Shown: positions 1 through 5,761, numbered from the stretch's first letter. The stretch: DNA of 6,469 bases from JAAOZP01 sp964616835 (GCA_964616835.1 CAZTSG010000061.1:1-6469), one strand, 5' to 3'. Notes: generated by a model not told the origin, from the letters alone. Program-made: numbers and translations.

Positions 1-4
1 GGGA

Positions 5-2197
5 ATGAATAAATATAATCCACTTATAAATCATACTACTCATTCTAATCATTTTCATCATGTCTCTGAATTCAAGAGAAAGCTCCTCGTCTCGCTAATA
101 CTAACAATCCCAATACTCCTCCTATCCCACATGGTTCAAGAATGGTTAGGCTTCAGCTTTAAGCCGCCTTTTAACAGAGAGCTGCTATTCACATTGTCTT
201 TAATCGTTTATGTTTACTCCGGGTCGCCCTTCCTCAAAGGGCTGGTTAAAGAAATTGGGAAACGTCAGCCTGGAATGATGACTCTAGTGGGTACTGCTGT
301 CTCGGTTGCGTTCATTTATTCTGCCGGAGCTGTTCTAATAGGGTATGGAAAGGATTTCTTTTGGGAACTAGTTACTCTGATAGATATTATGCTTCTTGGA
401 CATTGGGTTGAAGCTAAAAGCGTTCTCGGAGCATCGGAGGCACTAGAGAAGCTCGTTAAGATAATGCCTGCAACCGCCCACTTGTTGAATAATAGTGAAA
501 CGATAGATGTTCCAGTTTCAGAATTAAAAGTGGGTGATATTGTCCTAGTCAAGCCAGGCGAGAAAATCCCTTCAGACGGCATCGTCGTAGAAGGAGAGTC
601 TTCTGTCGACGAATCCCTATTAACCGGAGAGTCAAAACCCGTTCGCAAAGCTAAGGGAAGCACGGTTATTGGTGGCGCAATAAATGGCGAGGGAGCATTA
701 AAGATTAGAATTGAGCGCACGGGAGAGGATACTTACCTATCGCAGGTTGTTAAACTTGTAAAACAGGCTCAAGAAAGTAAATCTAGGGTTCAGGATTTAG
801 CGGATAAGGCTGCAGCTGCATTATTCTACGTAGCACTCGTCTCAGGGATAGTAACATTCTTAGTATGGTTTCCTCTAAAGGGTTTAGAATTCTCTCTTGA
901 GAGAACAGTAACTGTGCTAGTCATCGCCTGTCCTCACGCCCTTGGCTTAGCTATTCCACTAGTCGTAGCAATCTCGTCTTCAATCACGGCGAAGAACGGT
1001 ATCCTTGTCAGGAACAGGAAGGCGTTTGAAAACTTGAGGAATATTAATGCTGTGGTCTTCGACAAGACAGGTACTTTGACGAAGGGAAATTTTATGGTGA
1101 CTGATGTGATTTCTCTTATACCTGAAGAAGAGCTTCTAAGACTAACGGCTGGCGTGGAGTATAATTCTGAACATGCGATTGCAAAAGCAATAGTCGTGTA
1201 TGCAAAAGAGAAAAATATCAGTATTCCTGAGGTTGAGGAGTTTAATGCCCTGCCGGGGATAGGCGTCTACGGGAGAATTAATGGCATGAAAGTTTACGTC
1301 GGAAGTTTAAGCCTGCTCAAAGAAATGGGAATAGAGCTGTCTGACGGTAGAATCAAGACTCTTCAAGACCAGGATGAGACTCTTGTCTTCACTATTGTGG
1401 ACGGAAAGCTTGTTGGCGTGTTTGCTATTTCCGACGAAGTAAGAGAAGAATCGTACGATGCTGTCAAGAAGCTTAAAGAATTAGGCTTAAAAATCTACAT
1501 GCTCACGGGGGATTCAGAGAAAGTTGCTAAATCGGTTGCTGAAGAACTAGGTGTGGAAGAATATTTTGCACAAATATCTCCAGATGAGAAGGCTGATAAA
1601 GTAAGAAGTTTGAGAGAAATGGGTTTAAGGGTTGCTATGGTCGGCGATGGAGTTAACGATGCTCCTGCTCTTGCTACAGCTGATGTTGGAATAGCAATAG
1701 GTGCCGGTACGGATGTTGCAATAGAAAGTGCAGACATAATACTGGTTAAGAATGATCCTAGAGACATAGTGAAAATCATCGACGTTTCTAGGAAGACTTA
1801 TTCAAAAATGGTTCAAAACCTATTATGGGCTGCTGGCTATAACATTATTACCATACCCCTAGCTGCAGGAATCCTCTATGAATATGGTGTTACAGTACCG
1901 CCAGCCCTGGGAGCACTAATAATGTCTTTAAGCACAATAATAGTTGCTCTAAACAGCCAGACCTTGAGAAAATACGATGTTAAAGATGTTAGTCTTAGAG
2001 AGGAGAAGTATATTACCATTGACCCAGTGTGCGGCATGCAGGTTTCTCCCGAGGATGCTTACAGTAGGGTTAAGTATGACGAATACGTTATCTACTTTTG
2101 TTCAAAAAGGTGTAGAGAAGAATTTGAAAAGAATGCTGAAAAATACATAAGACTTATGAAAGAGAAAAGTAATAGAAGCGAGCATCGCCATCATTAG
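5..2197 (+). CDS. copB: CopB-type copper-transporting P1B-ATPase with C-terminal YHS/TRASH domain
   Basis: Membrane pump that uses ATP to move copper (or silver) across the cytoplasmic membrane, probably outward. 730 aa. Visible in order: a His-rich N-tail (five His between residues 10 and 19); four membrane segments near 27-44, 60-80, 92-113 and 119-138; actuator loop with TGES at 207-210; a segment near 273-290; the CPH metal motif at 309-311 in the next segment; phosphorylation motif DKTGT at 353-357; SEHA at 388-391 where SEHP is usual; TGD at 501-503; GDGVNDAP near 548-554; and two last segments holding YN (612-613) and MSLST (640-644). CPH, the YN segment and MSxST are marks of the CopB (P1B-3) group; whether that group prefers Cu(I) or Cu(II) is debated. 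Residues 673-714 add a YHS/TRASH domain (C676, C699, C703), then an EHRHH tail. The ATG has only 4 bases before it in the window, so an earlier start is possible, but the N-terminus resembles that of CopB proteins. It ends 2 bp from the convergent nitroreductase. Confidence 0.94.
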   Translation: MNKYNPLINHTTHSNHFHHVSEFKRKLLVSLILTIPILLLSHMVQEWLGFSFKPPFNRELLFTLSLIVYVYSGSPFLKGLVKEIGKRQPGMMTLVGTAVSVAFIYSAGAVLIGYGKDFFWELVTLIDIMLLGHWVEAKSVLGASEALEKLVKIMPATAHLLNNSETIDVPVSELKVGDIVLVKPGEKIPSDGIVVEGESSVDESLLTGESKPVRKAKGSTVIGGAINGEGALKIRIERTGEDTYLSQVVKLVKQAQESKSRVQDLADKAAAALFYVALVSGIVTFLVWFPLKGLEFSLERTVTVLVIACPHALGLAIPLVVAISSSITAKNGILVRNRKAFENLRNINAVVFDKTGTLTKGNFMVTDVISLIPEEELLRLTAGVEYNSEHAIAKAIVVYAKEKNISIPEVEEFNALPGIGVYGRINGMKVYVGSLSLLKEMGIELSDGRIKTLQDQDETLVFTIVDGKLVGVFAISDEVREESYDAVKKLKELGLKIYMLTGDSEKVAKSVAEELGVEEYFAQISPDEKADKVRSLREMGLRVAMVGDGVNDAPALATADVGIAIGAGTDVAIESADIILVKNDPRDIVKIIDVSRKTYSKMVQNLLWAAGYNIITIPLAAGILYEYGVTVPPALGALIMSLSTIIVALNSQTLRKYDVKDVSLREEKYITIDPVCGMQVSPEDAYSRVKYDEYVIYFCSKRCREEFEKNAEKYIRLMKEKSNRSEHRHH

Positions 2198-2199
2198 TA

Positions 2200-2745
2200 T
2201 TAAAGTATTTTTGCGATTTCCTCAAAGCTTTTCCTCGGAGGTCTTTTTGCCTCAACTTCTCTTTGCTTGGCTGAAAGCTTCTCAGTAGCTTCTTCAGAAT
2301 GTTTTCCAATTATGATTAAAGTTATTAAGACGGCTTCCTCAGGAATCTCTAGGGCTCTCTTAGCCTTATCGTGATCATAACCAGCAATTGGATGTGCTAC
2401 CAGTCCCAGTTCAGTGGCTCTAAGAATCATGAGAGCAGTCGCCATACCTGTGTCGAAAAGATAGTATTCCCGTTCCTTTATTACGCAATCATAGTTCTTT
2501 TCAGAATAAACTGCTACAATAAGCGAAGAAGATTTAGCCCAATCATTACCGCTGGAAAGAGTTTTGAACAACTCTCCTAGCTTTTCATTACTTCTAACAA
2601 ATACGAACCTCCAAGGCTGATTATTGTAGCATGATGGGGCTAATGAAGCATGGTAAGCAAGATCCTTAATAAGCTCCTCGGAAACGCTTATCGGTTCAAT
2701 AGCACGATAAGCCCTCCTATTTTCTATCGCATCATGAACATTCAT
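2200..2745 (-). CDS. nitroreductase-family FMN-dependent oxidoreductase
   Basis: Probably a cytoplasmic, homodimeric flavoenzyme that reduces nitro groups, quinones, flavins or related acceptors with NAD(P)H; the natural substrate cannot be read from sequence. 181 aa, a usual length for the short single-domain members. Visible marks: the N-terminal RRAYR at 10-14 (FMN phosphate binding in the family), SLAPSCYNNQPWRF at 34-47 matching the PSxxNxQPW signature, YYLFDTGMATALMILRATELGL at 94-115 forming the dimer and flavin helix, HPIAGYD at 118-124, and the late basic segment RPPRKSFEEI at 168-177. The start is supported by a TATA box about 27 nt upstream, which implies a nearly leaderless mRNA. 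It diverges from the DUF438 gene across a 90-bp gap and converges on the ATPase. The neighbours suggest a redox-stress role, but this is inference. Confidence 0.92.
   Translation of the reverse strand: MNVHDAIENRRAYRAIEPISVSEELIKDLAYHASLAPSCYNNQPWRFVFVRSNEKLGELFKTLSSGNDWAKSSSLIVAVYSEKNYDCVIKEREYYLFDTGMATALMILRATELGLVAHPIAGYDHDKAKRALEIPEEAVLITLIIIGKHSEEATEKLSAKQREVEAKRPPRKSFEEIAKIL
2208..2212 (+). terminator. possible T-tract terminator of the copper ATPase gene
   Basis: A TTTTT run lies 10 bp after the ATPase stop codon, inside the 3' end of the convergent nitroreductase gene. Archaeal RNA polymerase commonly stops at T-runs on the non-template strand. With only 2 bp between the two stop codons, the ATPase transcript must end within the neighbouring gene. 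The run is short, so this is weakly supported. Confidence 0.25.
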
Positions 2746-2767
2746 GCGAATTGGAGCCTAGAAGAAA

Positions 2768-2775
2768 ATTATAAG
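2768..2775 (-). promoter_or_regulatory. TATA box for the nitroreductase gene
   Basis: Read on the minus strand this is CTTATAAT, preceded by a run of A residues that fits an archaeal BRE. Its centre is about 26-27 nt from the ATG at 2745, so transcription should begin at or next to the start codon. The site lies in the divergent gap shared with the DUF438 gene; the two TATA boxes are about 37 bp apart, centre to centre. Confidence 0.7.
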
Positions 2776-2804
2776 TTTTTTACCGTTTGTTTTTTCGGGA
2801 AACA

Positions 2805-2812
2805 CTTATAAG
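2805..2812 (+). promoter_or_regulatory. TATA box for the DUF438-regulator operon
   Basis: CTTATAAG preceded by GGGAAACA, a good archaeal BRE-TATA. The centre is about 27-28 nt before the ATG at 2836, so the mRNA is predicted to be leaderless. The 14 bases at 2795-2808 match the rubrerythrin promoter element TCGGATAACGCTTA at 11 of 14 positions. The last base of the box is the first base of a GTTGAC half-site. Confidence 0.75.
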
Positions 2813-2843
2813 TTGACTCTGAAAAATGTTGACACATGTCAAC
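2812..2843. promoter_or_regulatory. candidate operator: inverted repeat over the DUF438 start codon
   Basis: GTTGACA (2828-2834) and TGTCAAC (2837-2843) form a perfect 7-bp inverted repeat with a 2-bp centre, and the ATG at 2836-2838 lies inside it. A third half-site GTTGAC occurs at 2812-2817, directly after the TATA box; in the form AGTTGAC (2811-2817) it is also the inverse of GTCAACT (2838-2844). The half-sites at 2812 and 2828 start 16 bp apart. Placement across the predicted transcription start is what a repressor operator would show. The HTH protein encoded in the same operon is the obvious candidate binder. Repeat and position are seen; the function is inferred. Confidence 0.55.
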
Positions 2844-4164
2844 TAACGATTTAAATTTAAACGAGAAAGCGAAAAACGTTGTAGAAATTCTAAAGGAGCT
2901 ACATTCAGGTAAGAGTATAGAGGAGCTTAAGGACAAGTATGGATACGTCCTTTCAACAATATCTCCTTTCGAAATACCTTTAATAGAGCAACAGTTGGTT
3001 AAGGAGGGTGTAAAGATAGAGGAGATATTGAAGCTATGTGATCTTCATGTCGAGCTCTTTAAAGATATTCTTCTTTCTAGAGAAATTAAAGATGTTCCAA
3101 ACGGTCATCCTTTAGACTTATTATTGAAGGAGAATGACCTGATACTTAAACAGTCTGAGGTTCTAGCCGTGTACGCATCTGCCCTGCTTAAAAGTCAGGA
3201 GGAGAGTGATGCGAAAAACATCGTAGCCAAGGTTAAAGATGTTGTTCTTAAACTGTTGAGTATTAAGGTTCATTACCGGAAGATTCAGATGCTTGTATTC
3301 CCGTATTTAGAGAGGAGAGGTATAACAGCTCCTACAAGAGTTTTATGGGGGAGGGAGGATCAGGCAAGGATTAAGCTTAGGCACCTATTGGAGTTTATAG
3401 AAAGGCTGGAGAAAAGGTTTGATCCAAATCTTATCACTGAAATAGGAAACAGGGCTTTAGATTTGGCTAGAGAAATTTCAGAGCTGGTTTTCAGAGAGAA
3501 CAGGATCCTCTATCCAACGGTTCAAACCCTGCTCAGTGATGGGGAATGGGCAGCTATATCTAGTACTGCTGAAAAGATTGGGTATATTGTTGAAACCAAG
3601 GGTGAAAAATGGAGTACTGATGCGAAGCCGATTCTACCGTATGAAGCAGATGCGAGTCTGACTCGAGAAAAAGTAGATTTGCTTCCGCTAGAGTTCAGGA
3701 TGATGATTGCTTCTCAAGGAATCAATCCCGATTCGTACGTTATTAAGGGTAGTGGCGACATTGATCTCGACACGGGTTTCCTGAATATTGAAGAGATTAA
3801 GGCCCTATTCAAAGCACTGCCATTAGAGATAACTTTTGCAAACTCTGACGATAGGGTTAAATTCTTCAGCGAAAGCTTCTTGCATAAAGGTTTTGTTAGA
3901 ACTAAAACGATAATAGGCAGAAGGTTCGAGTACTGCCATCCACCGAGGCTTGAAAGCATCGTTAAGAAAACGGTTGACGAAGTCAAGCGAGAATCAGGAT
4001 ATAGAGAATTTTGGACTAGGATAGGAGACAGAGTGATAAGAGTGTTGGTAGTGCCTGTTAAGAATAGGGAGGGTAAATATCTAGGATCTGTTGAAATAGT
4101 AGAGGATCTGACGGAAGTCGTTAATAATCCTGAGGAAGTGAAGAAGAGAATAATCGTGGTTTAG
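2836..4164 (+). CDS. DUF438 / hemerythrin-like / PAS domain protein (putative redox sensor)
   Basis: 442-aa soluble protein of the COG2461-like family; no biochemical role is established as far as I know. Three parts can be seen. Residues 10-78 are a DUF438 domain, with the repeat-like helices ELHSGKSIEELKDKY and SPFEIPLIEQQLVKEG and the typical CDLHVELFKD at 68-77. Residues 90-250 resemble the HHE/hemerythrin-like helical region: GHP at 90-92, HYRKIQMLVFPYLERRGI at 146-163, LWGREDQAR at 170-178, and FRENRILYP at 219-227. Residues 310-430 are a PAS domain of the PAS_10 type, with LDTGFLNIEEIKALFKALPLEITF, the YCHPP motif at 366-370, EFW at 391-393, and GKYLGSVEIVEDLTEV at the end. There is no kinase, DNA-binding or membrane part. 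Some expected metal ligands look changed: Q151 stands where a Glu is usual. The start fits a leaderless promoter. It lies 2 bp from the downstream HTH gene, so the two are surely cotranscribed. A sensor role is inferred from domains and context. Confidence 0.88.
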   Translation: MSTNDLNLNEKAKNVVEILKELHSGKSIEELKDKYGYVLSTISPFEIPLIEQQLVKEGVKIEEILKLCDLHVELFKDILLSREIKDVPNGHPLDLLLKENDLILKQSEVLAVYASALLKSQEESDAKNIVAKVKDVVLKLLSIKVHYRKIQMLVFPYLERRGITAPTRVLWGREDQARIKLRHLLEFIERLEKRFDPNLITEIGNRALDLAREISELVFRENRILYPTVQTLLSDGEWAAISSTAEKIGYIVETKGEKWSTDAKPILPYEADASLTREKVDLLPLEFRMMIASQGINPDSYVIKGSGDIDLDTGFLNIEEIKALFKALPLEITFANSDDRVKFFSESFLHKGFVRTKTIIGRRFEYCHPPRLESIVKKTVDEVKRESGYREFWTRIGDRVIRVLVVPVKNREGKYLGSVEIVEDLTEVVNNPEEVKKRIIVV

Positions 4165-4166
4165 CA

Positions 4167-4595
4167 ATGGAAGATGTTTTCGAGCTAGCATACAGGTACG
4201 TCGTCCCCTCTATAAGAAACGCGCTTGCAAGAGAACTCGTTAAAAAAGGGATGTCTAGGAAAAACACTGCTAAACTTCTTAATTTGTCGCGATCAGCAGT
4301 CTCCAGATATTTGGATGATGAAAGAGGCGTGTTTGTAAAAACAACTAGATTCAAGGATGTTCAGCATATGGTTAGAAAGCTTGCGGATGACATAGTTCGA
4401 ACGGGGATGGATGAGTATACGGTTCAGGAAGAAGTCTCCAGGATAGCAACATATTTCTTGTCAAGAAAATATTTCTGCGCAAAACATAAGGAGATTAACC
4501 CAAACATTGATATAGCAAGATGTAGGATTTGTAAGAACGTTTTTTCAAAGCGAGTTGGAAACAATTCTGATTCAAAAAATTCGGATAACGCTTAA
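4167..4595 (+). CDS. HTH transcriptional regulator with C-terminal CxxH/CxxC knuckle (COG2522-like)
   Basis: 142-aa DNA-binding protein. The N-terminal part, YRYVVPSIRNALARELVKKGMS at 9-30, followed by the helix-turn-helix at about 27-49 (RKNTAKLLNLSRSAVSRYLD) resembles archaeal COG2522 regulators, which begin with a similar helix before an XRE-like HTH. Residues 60-100 are helical and may form the dimer. Near the C-terminus, C104-x2-H107 and C119-x2-C122 form a likely metal site (zinc, or possibly Fe-S), then a Ser/Asn/Asp-rich tail. The gene begins 2 bp after the DUF438 stop, with no clear ribosome site, so it is probably translated by coupling. Its last codons and stop overlap the promoter element of the rubrerythrin gene. 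It is the only DNA-binding protein in the window, so it may bind the inverted repeat at 2812-2843; this is untested. Confidence 0.85.
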   Translation: MEDVFELAYRYVVPSIRNALARELVKKGMSRKNTAKLLNLSRSAVSRYLDDERGVFVKTTRFKDVQHMVRKLADDIVRTGMDEYTVQEEVSRIATYFLSRKYFCAKHKEINPNIDIARCRICKNVFSKRVGNNSDSKNSDNA

Positions 4596-4599
4596 ATAT
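4581..4599 (+). promoter_or_regulatory. rubrerythrin promoter with shared element TCGGATAACGCTTA
   Basis: The element spans 4581-4594 and runs into a TATA-like TTAAATAT at 4592-4599, centred about 28 nt before the ATG at 4624. This predicts a leaderless mRNA. The promoter lies over the last codons and stop of the HTH regulator gene. The 14-mer differs by one base from TCGTATAACGCTTA before the peroxiredoxin gene, and the end of each is exactly 30 nt from its start codon. Confidence 0.65.
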
Positions 4600-4623
4600 T
4601 GAAATCATTTCTAAATTAGACTC

Positions 4624-5175
4624 ATGAGGCCTACTACGAGAGATTTACTGCTTAACGCTTTTGCAGGAGAGTCGATGGCGCATATGAGGTACTTGGTTTT
4701 TGCGGAAATAGCTGAGCGCGAGAAGTTCCCCAATGTTGCCAGGCTGTTTAAAGCAATAGCCTTTGCAGAGTTCGTTCATGCTAGGAACCACTATGATAAG
4801 CTTAAGAATTATAAAGAGGACTTTAAGGTCTCCGCTGGAACACCAACCGGACCGGGAGACACTTCTAAAAACCTTGATCTTGGAATAATGGGGGAAGATT
4901 ATGAGGTTAATGAGATGTACCCCACCTACATGGAGGTAGCGAAGTTTCAGGGAGAGAAGGCTGCGGAGCTAAGCTTCAAATGGGCTTACGAGGCCGAGAA
5001 GATTCACTCGCAACTATACAAGGAGGCTAAAGGCTACGTCGATCAAAAGAAAGACTGGCCTTTGAAAGGCAAGATTTGGATATGTCAAACATGCGGACAC
5101 ACGTATGTTGGAGAAGAGCCCCCAGACAAGTGCCCGATATGCAATGCGCCTAGGGACAAGTACTCGGGTTTCTAG
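4624..5175 (+). CDS. rbr: rubrerythrin (diiron peroxidase with rubredoxin domain)
   Basis: Cytoplasmic non-heme iron peroxidase that reduces hydrogen peroxide with electrons from rubredoxin or NAD(P)H-linked reductases, a main peroxide defence of anaerobes. 183 aa. The ferritin-like four-helix part covers about 1-140. Diiron ligand candidates are E16 (in FAGESMAHMRY), E49 and H52 (AEFVHARNH), E94 and E97 (DYEVNEMYP), and E125 and H128 (EAEKIH). The C-terminal rubredoxin domain has C154-x2-C157 and C170-x2-C173. The sequence closely resembles Pyrococcus-type rubrerythrin, with a Gly/Pro/Thr-rich insertion of about 13 residues near 68-82, between the first EXXH helix and the E94 helix. The start has a TATA box about 28 nt upstream. 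The gene lies 28 bp after the HTH gene, so it may be read both from its own promoter and from the upstream operon. Confident in family and function. Confidence 0.96.
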   Translation: MRPTTRDLLLNAFAGESMAHMRYLVFAEIAEREKFPNVARLFKAIAFAEFVHARNHYDKLKNYKEDFKVSAGTPTGPGDTSKNLDLGIMGEDYEVNEMYPTYMEVAKFQGEKAAELSFKWAYEAEKIHSQLYKEAKGYVDQKKDWPLKGKIWICQTCGHTYVGEEPPDKCPICNAPRDKYSGF

Positions 5176-5183
5176 CAAGAACA

Positions 5184-5203
5184 TTTTAAGCTCTTTATTT
5201 TTT
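5184..5203 (+). terminator. T-rich terminator after rubrerythrin
   Basis: TTTTAAGCTCTTTATTTTTT begins 9 bp after the rubrerythrin stop and ends in a run of six T. No stem-loop is needed for archaeal termination at such tracts. It sits just before the peroxiredoxin promoter, so the two genes are probably separate transcripts. Confidence 0.5.
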
Positions 5204-5220
5204 CGTATAACGCTTATATC
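5203..5220 (+). promoter_or_regulatory. peroxiredoxin promoter with shared element TCGTATAACGCTTA
   Basis: The 14-mer at 5203-5216 matches the rubrerythrin element at 13 of 14 bases and runs into the TATA-like CTTATATC at 5213-5220. The end of the 14-mer is 30 nt from the GTG at 5246, the same spacing as at rubrerythrin. This favours the GTG start, or a very short leader if translation begins at the ATG at 5249. Confidence 0.65.
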
Positions 5221-5245
5221 ATTTCGTTAATCAACAACTTTCTAG

Positions 5246-5719
5246 GTGATGTTATTGGAGATCGGAGATTTTGCTCCCGACTTCACCCTTGTCTCAGACG
5301 AGGGTAAAACAATATCGCTTAAAGATTTTCGTGGAAAGAGAGTAGTGCTCTATTTTTATCCCAAGGACGGGACTTCAGGATGTACTCGAGAGGCTAGGGA
5401 GTTCAGCAAGCTCCATGAGAAGTTCAGAAAGGAGAACACTGCTATAATAGGAATAAGCATGGACGATGTGGAATCTCATAGGAAATTTAAAATGGAAAAC
5501 AATATTCCATTCATCCTCCTAAGCGATCCTGAAGGCGAGGTTTTGAAGAAGTATGGCGTTTTAGAAGAGCCTGTGAATAAAGAAGCACCGTATAGAAGCG
5601 TTGTTAGAACAACTTTTCTAATAAATGAAGACGGAAGAATAGTTAAAATCTATAAGAGAGTTAACCCAAAGAGCCATGCTGAAGCATGCTTATTAGACTT
5701 AAAGAGCTTAACACGCTAA
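5246..5719 (+). CDS. bcp: peroxiredoxin, Bcp/PrxQ family (thiol peroxidase)
   Basis: Cytoplasmic thioredoxin-fold peroxidase that reduces hydrogen peroxide and organic peroxides through a reactive cysteine. 157 aa from GTG 5246 or 156 from ATG 5249; the usual length for the family. Visible marks: GDFAPDFTL at 7-15, YPKDGTSGCTREAREF at 38-53 with the PxxxTxxC active site and peroxidatic C46, the conserved R121 in RTTFLI, and the final NPKSHAEA helix. Classical Bcp proteins have a resolving Cys five residues after the first (GCTKEAC); here that place is R51. The only other Cys is C148 in the last helix, so the enzyme is either 1-Cys type or uses C148. The active-site PGC is SGC here. It lies 70 bp after rubrerythrin with its own promoter carrying the same upstream element, so the two are likely co-regulated for peroxide defence. 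Confidence 0.94.
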   Translation: MMLLEIGDFAPDFTLVSDEGKTISLKDFRGKRVVLYFYPKDGTSGCTREAREFSKLHEKFRKENTAIIGISMDDVESHRKFKMENNIPFILLSDPEGEVLKKYGVLEEPVNKEAPYRSVVRTTFLINEDGRIVKIYKRVNPKSHAEACLLDLKSLTR

Positions 5720-5753
5720 AACCTCGATATGAGCATCAAAAATTTGGATAAGA

Positions 5754-5761
5754 TTTTTTAA
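5754..5761 (+). promoter_or_regulatory. TATA box for the ZIP transporter gene
   Basis: TTTTTTAA preceded by GGATAAGA, centred about 26-27 nt before the ATG at 5784, again predicting a leaderless mRNA. The T-run could also end the peroxiredoxin transcript. The BRE side (TTGGATAAG) weakly resembles the element before rubrerythrin, but this may only be general BRE sequence. Confidence 0.55.

Noticed and set aside
316..720. Minus-strand open frame of 134 codons in the ATPase gene
   Set aside because: It is a shadow of the conserved ATPase actuator domain; composition is Ser/Thr/Pro-rich as expected for an antisense frame. The same holds for 1495-1779, 3714-3986 and 4121-4354 on the minus strand.
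890..905. Perfect inverted repeat TTCTCTCTTGAGAGAA
   Set aside because: It lies inside the ATPase coding sequence, encodes ordinary residues (FSLER), and has a loop of only 2 nt; no promoter or gene border is near.
2371..2580. Plus-strand open frame of 69 codons opposite the nitroreductase
   Set aside because: It is antisense to a clear nitroreductase, shows no known motif and has no TATA box at the expected distance.
2679..2690. Plus-strand TCGGAAACGCTTA, a near match to the rubrerythrin promoter element
   Set aside because: It lies inside the nitroreductase coding region, has a one-base deletion relative to the element, and no plus-strand gene starts about 30 nt downstream.
3970..3987. 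GTTGAC followed by GTCAAG inside the DUF438 gene
   Set aside because: Only one half-site matches fully and it is deep in the PAS coding region; likely chance.
5226..5235. GTTAATCAAC in the peroxiredoxin leader as a possible version of the GTTGAC operator
   Set aside because: Only 3-bp arms are symmetric and the GAC core is missing, so a link to the 2812-2843 repeat is not supported.
5675..5692. Short palindromic repeat CATGCTGAAGCATG at the end of the peroxiredoxin gene
   Set aside because: The 6-bp arms are in conserved coding sequence (the SHAEAC helix), with no T-run after it to make a terminator.
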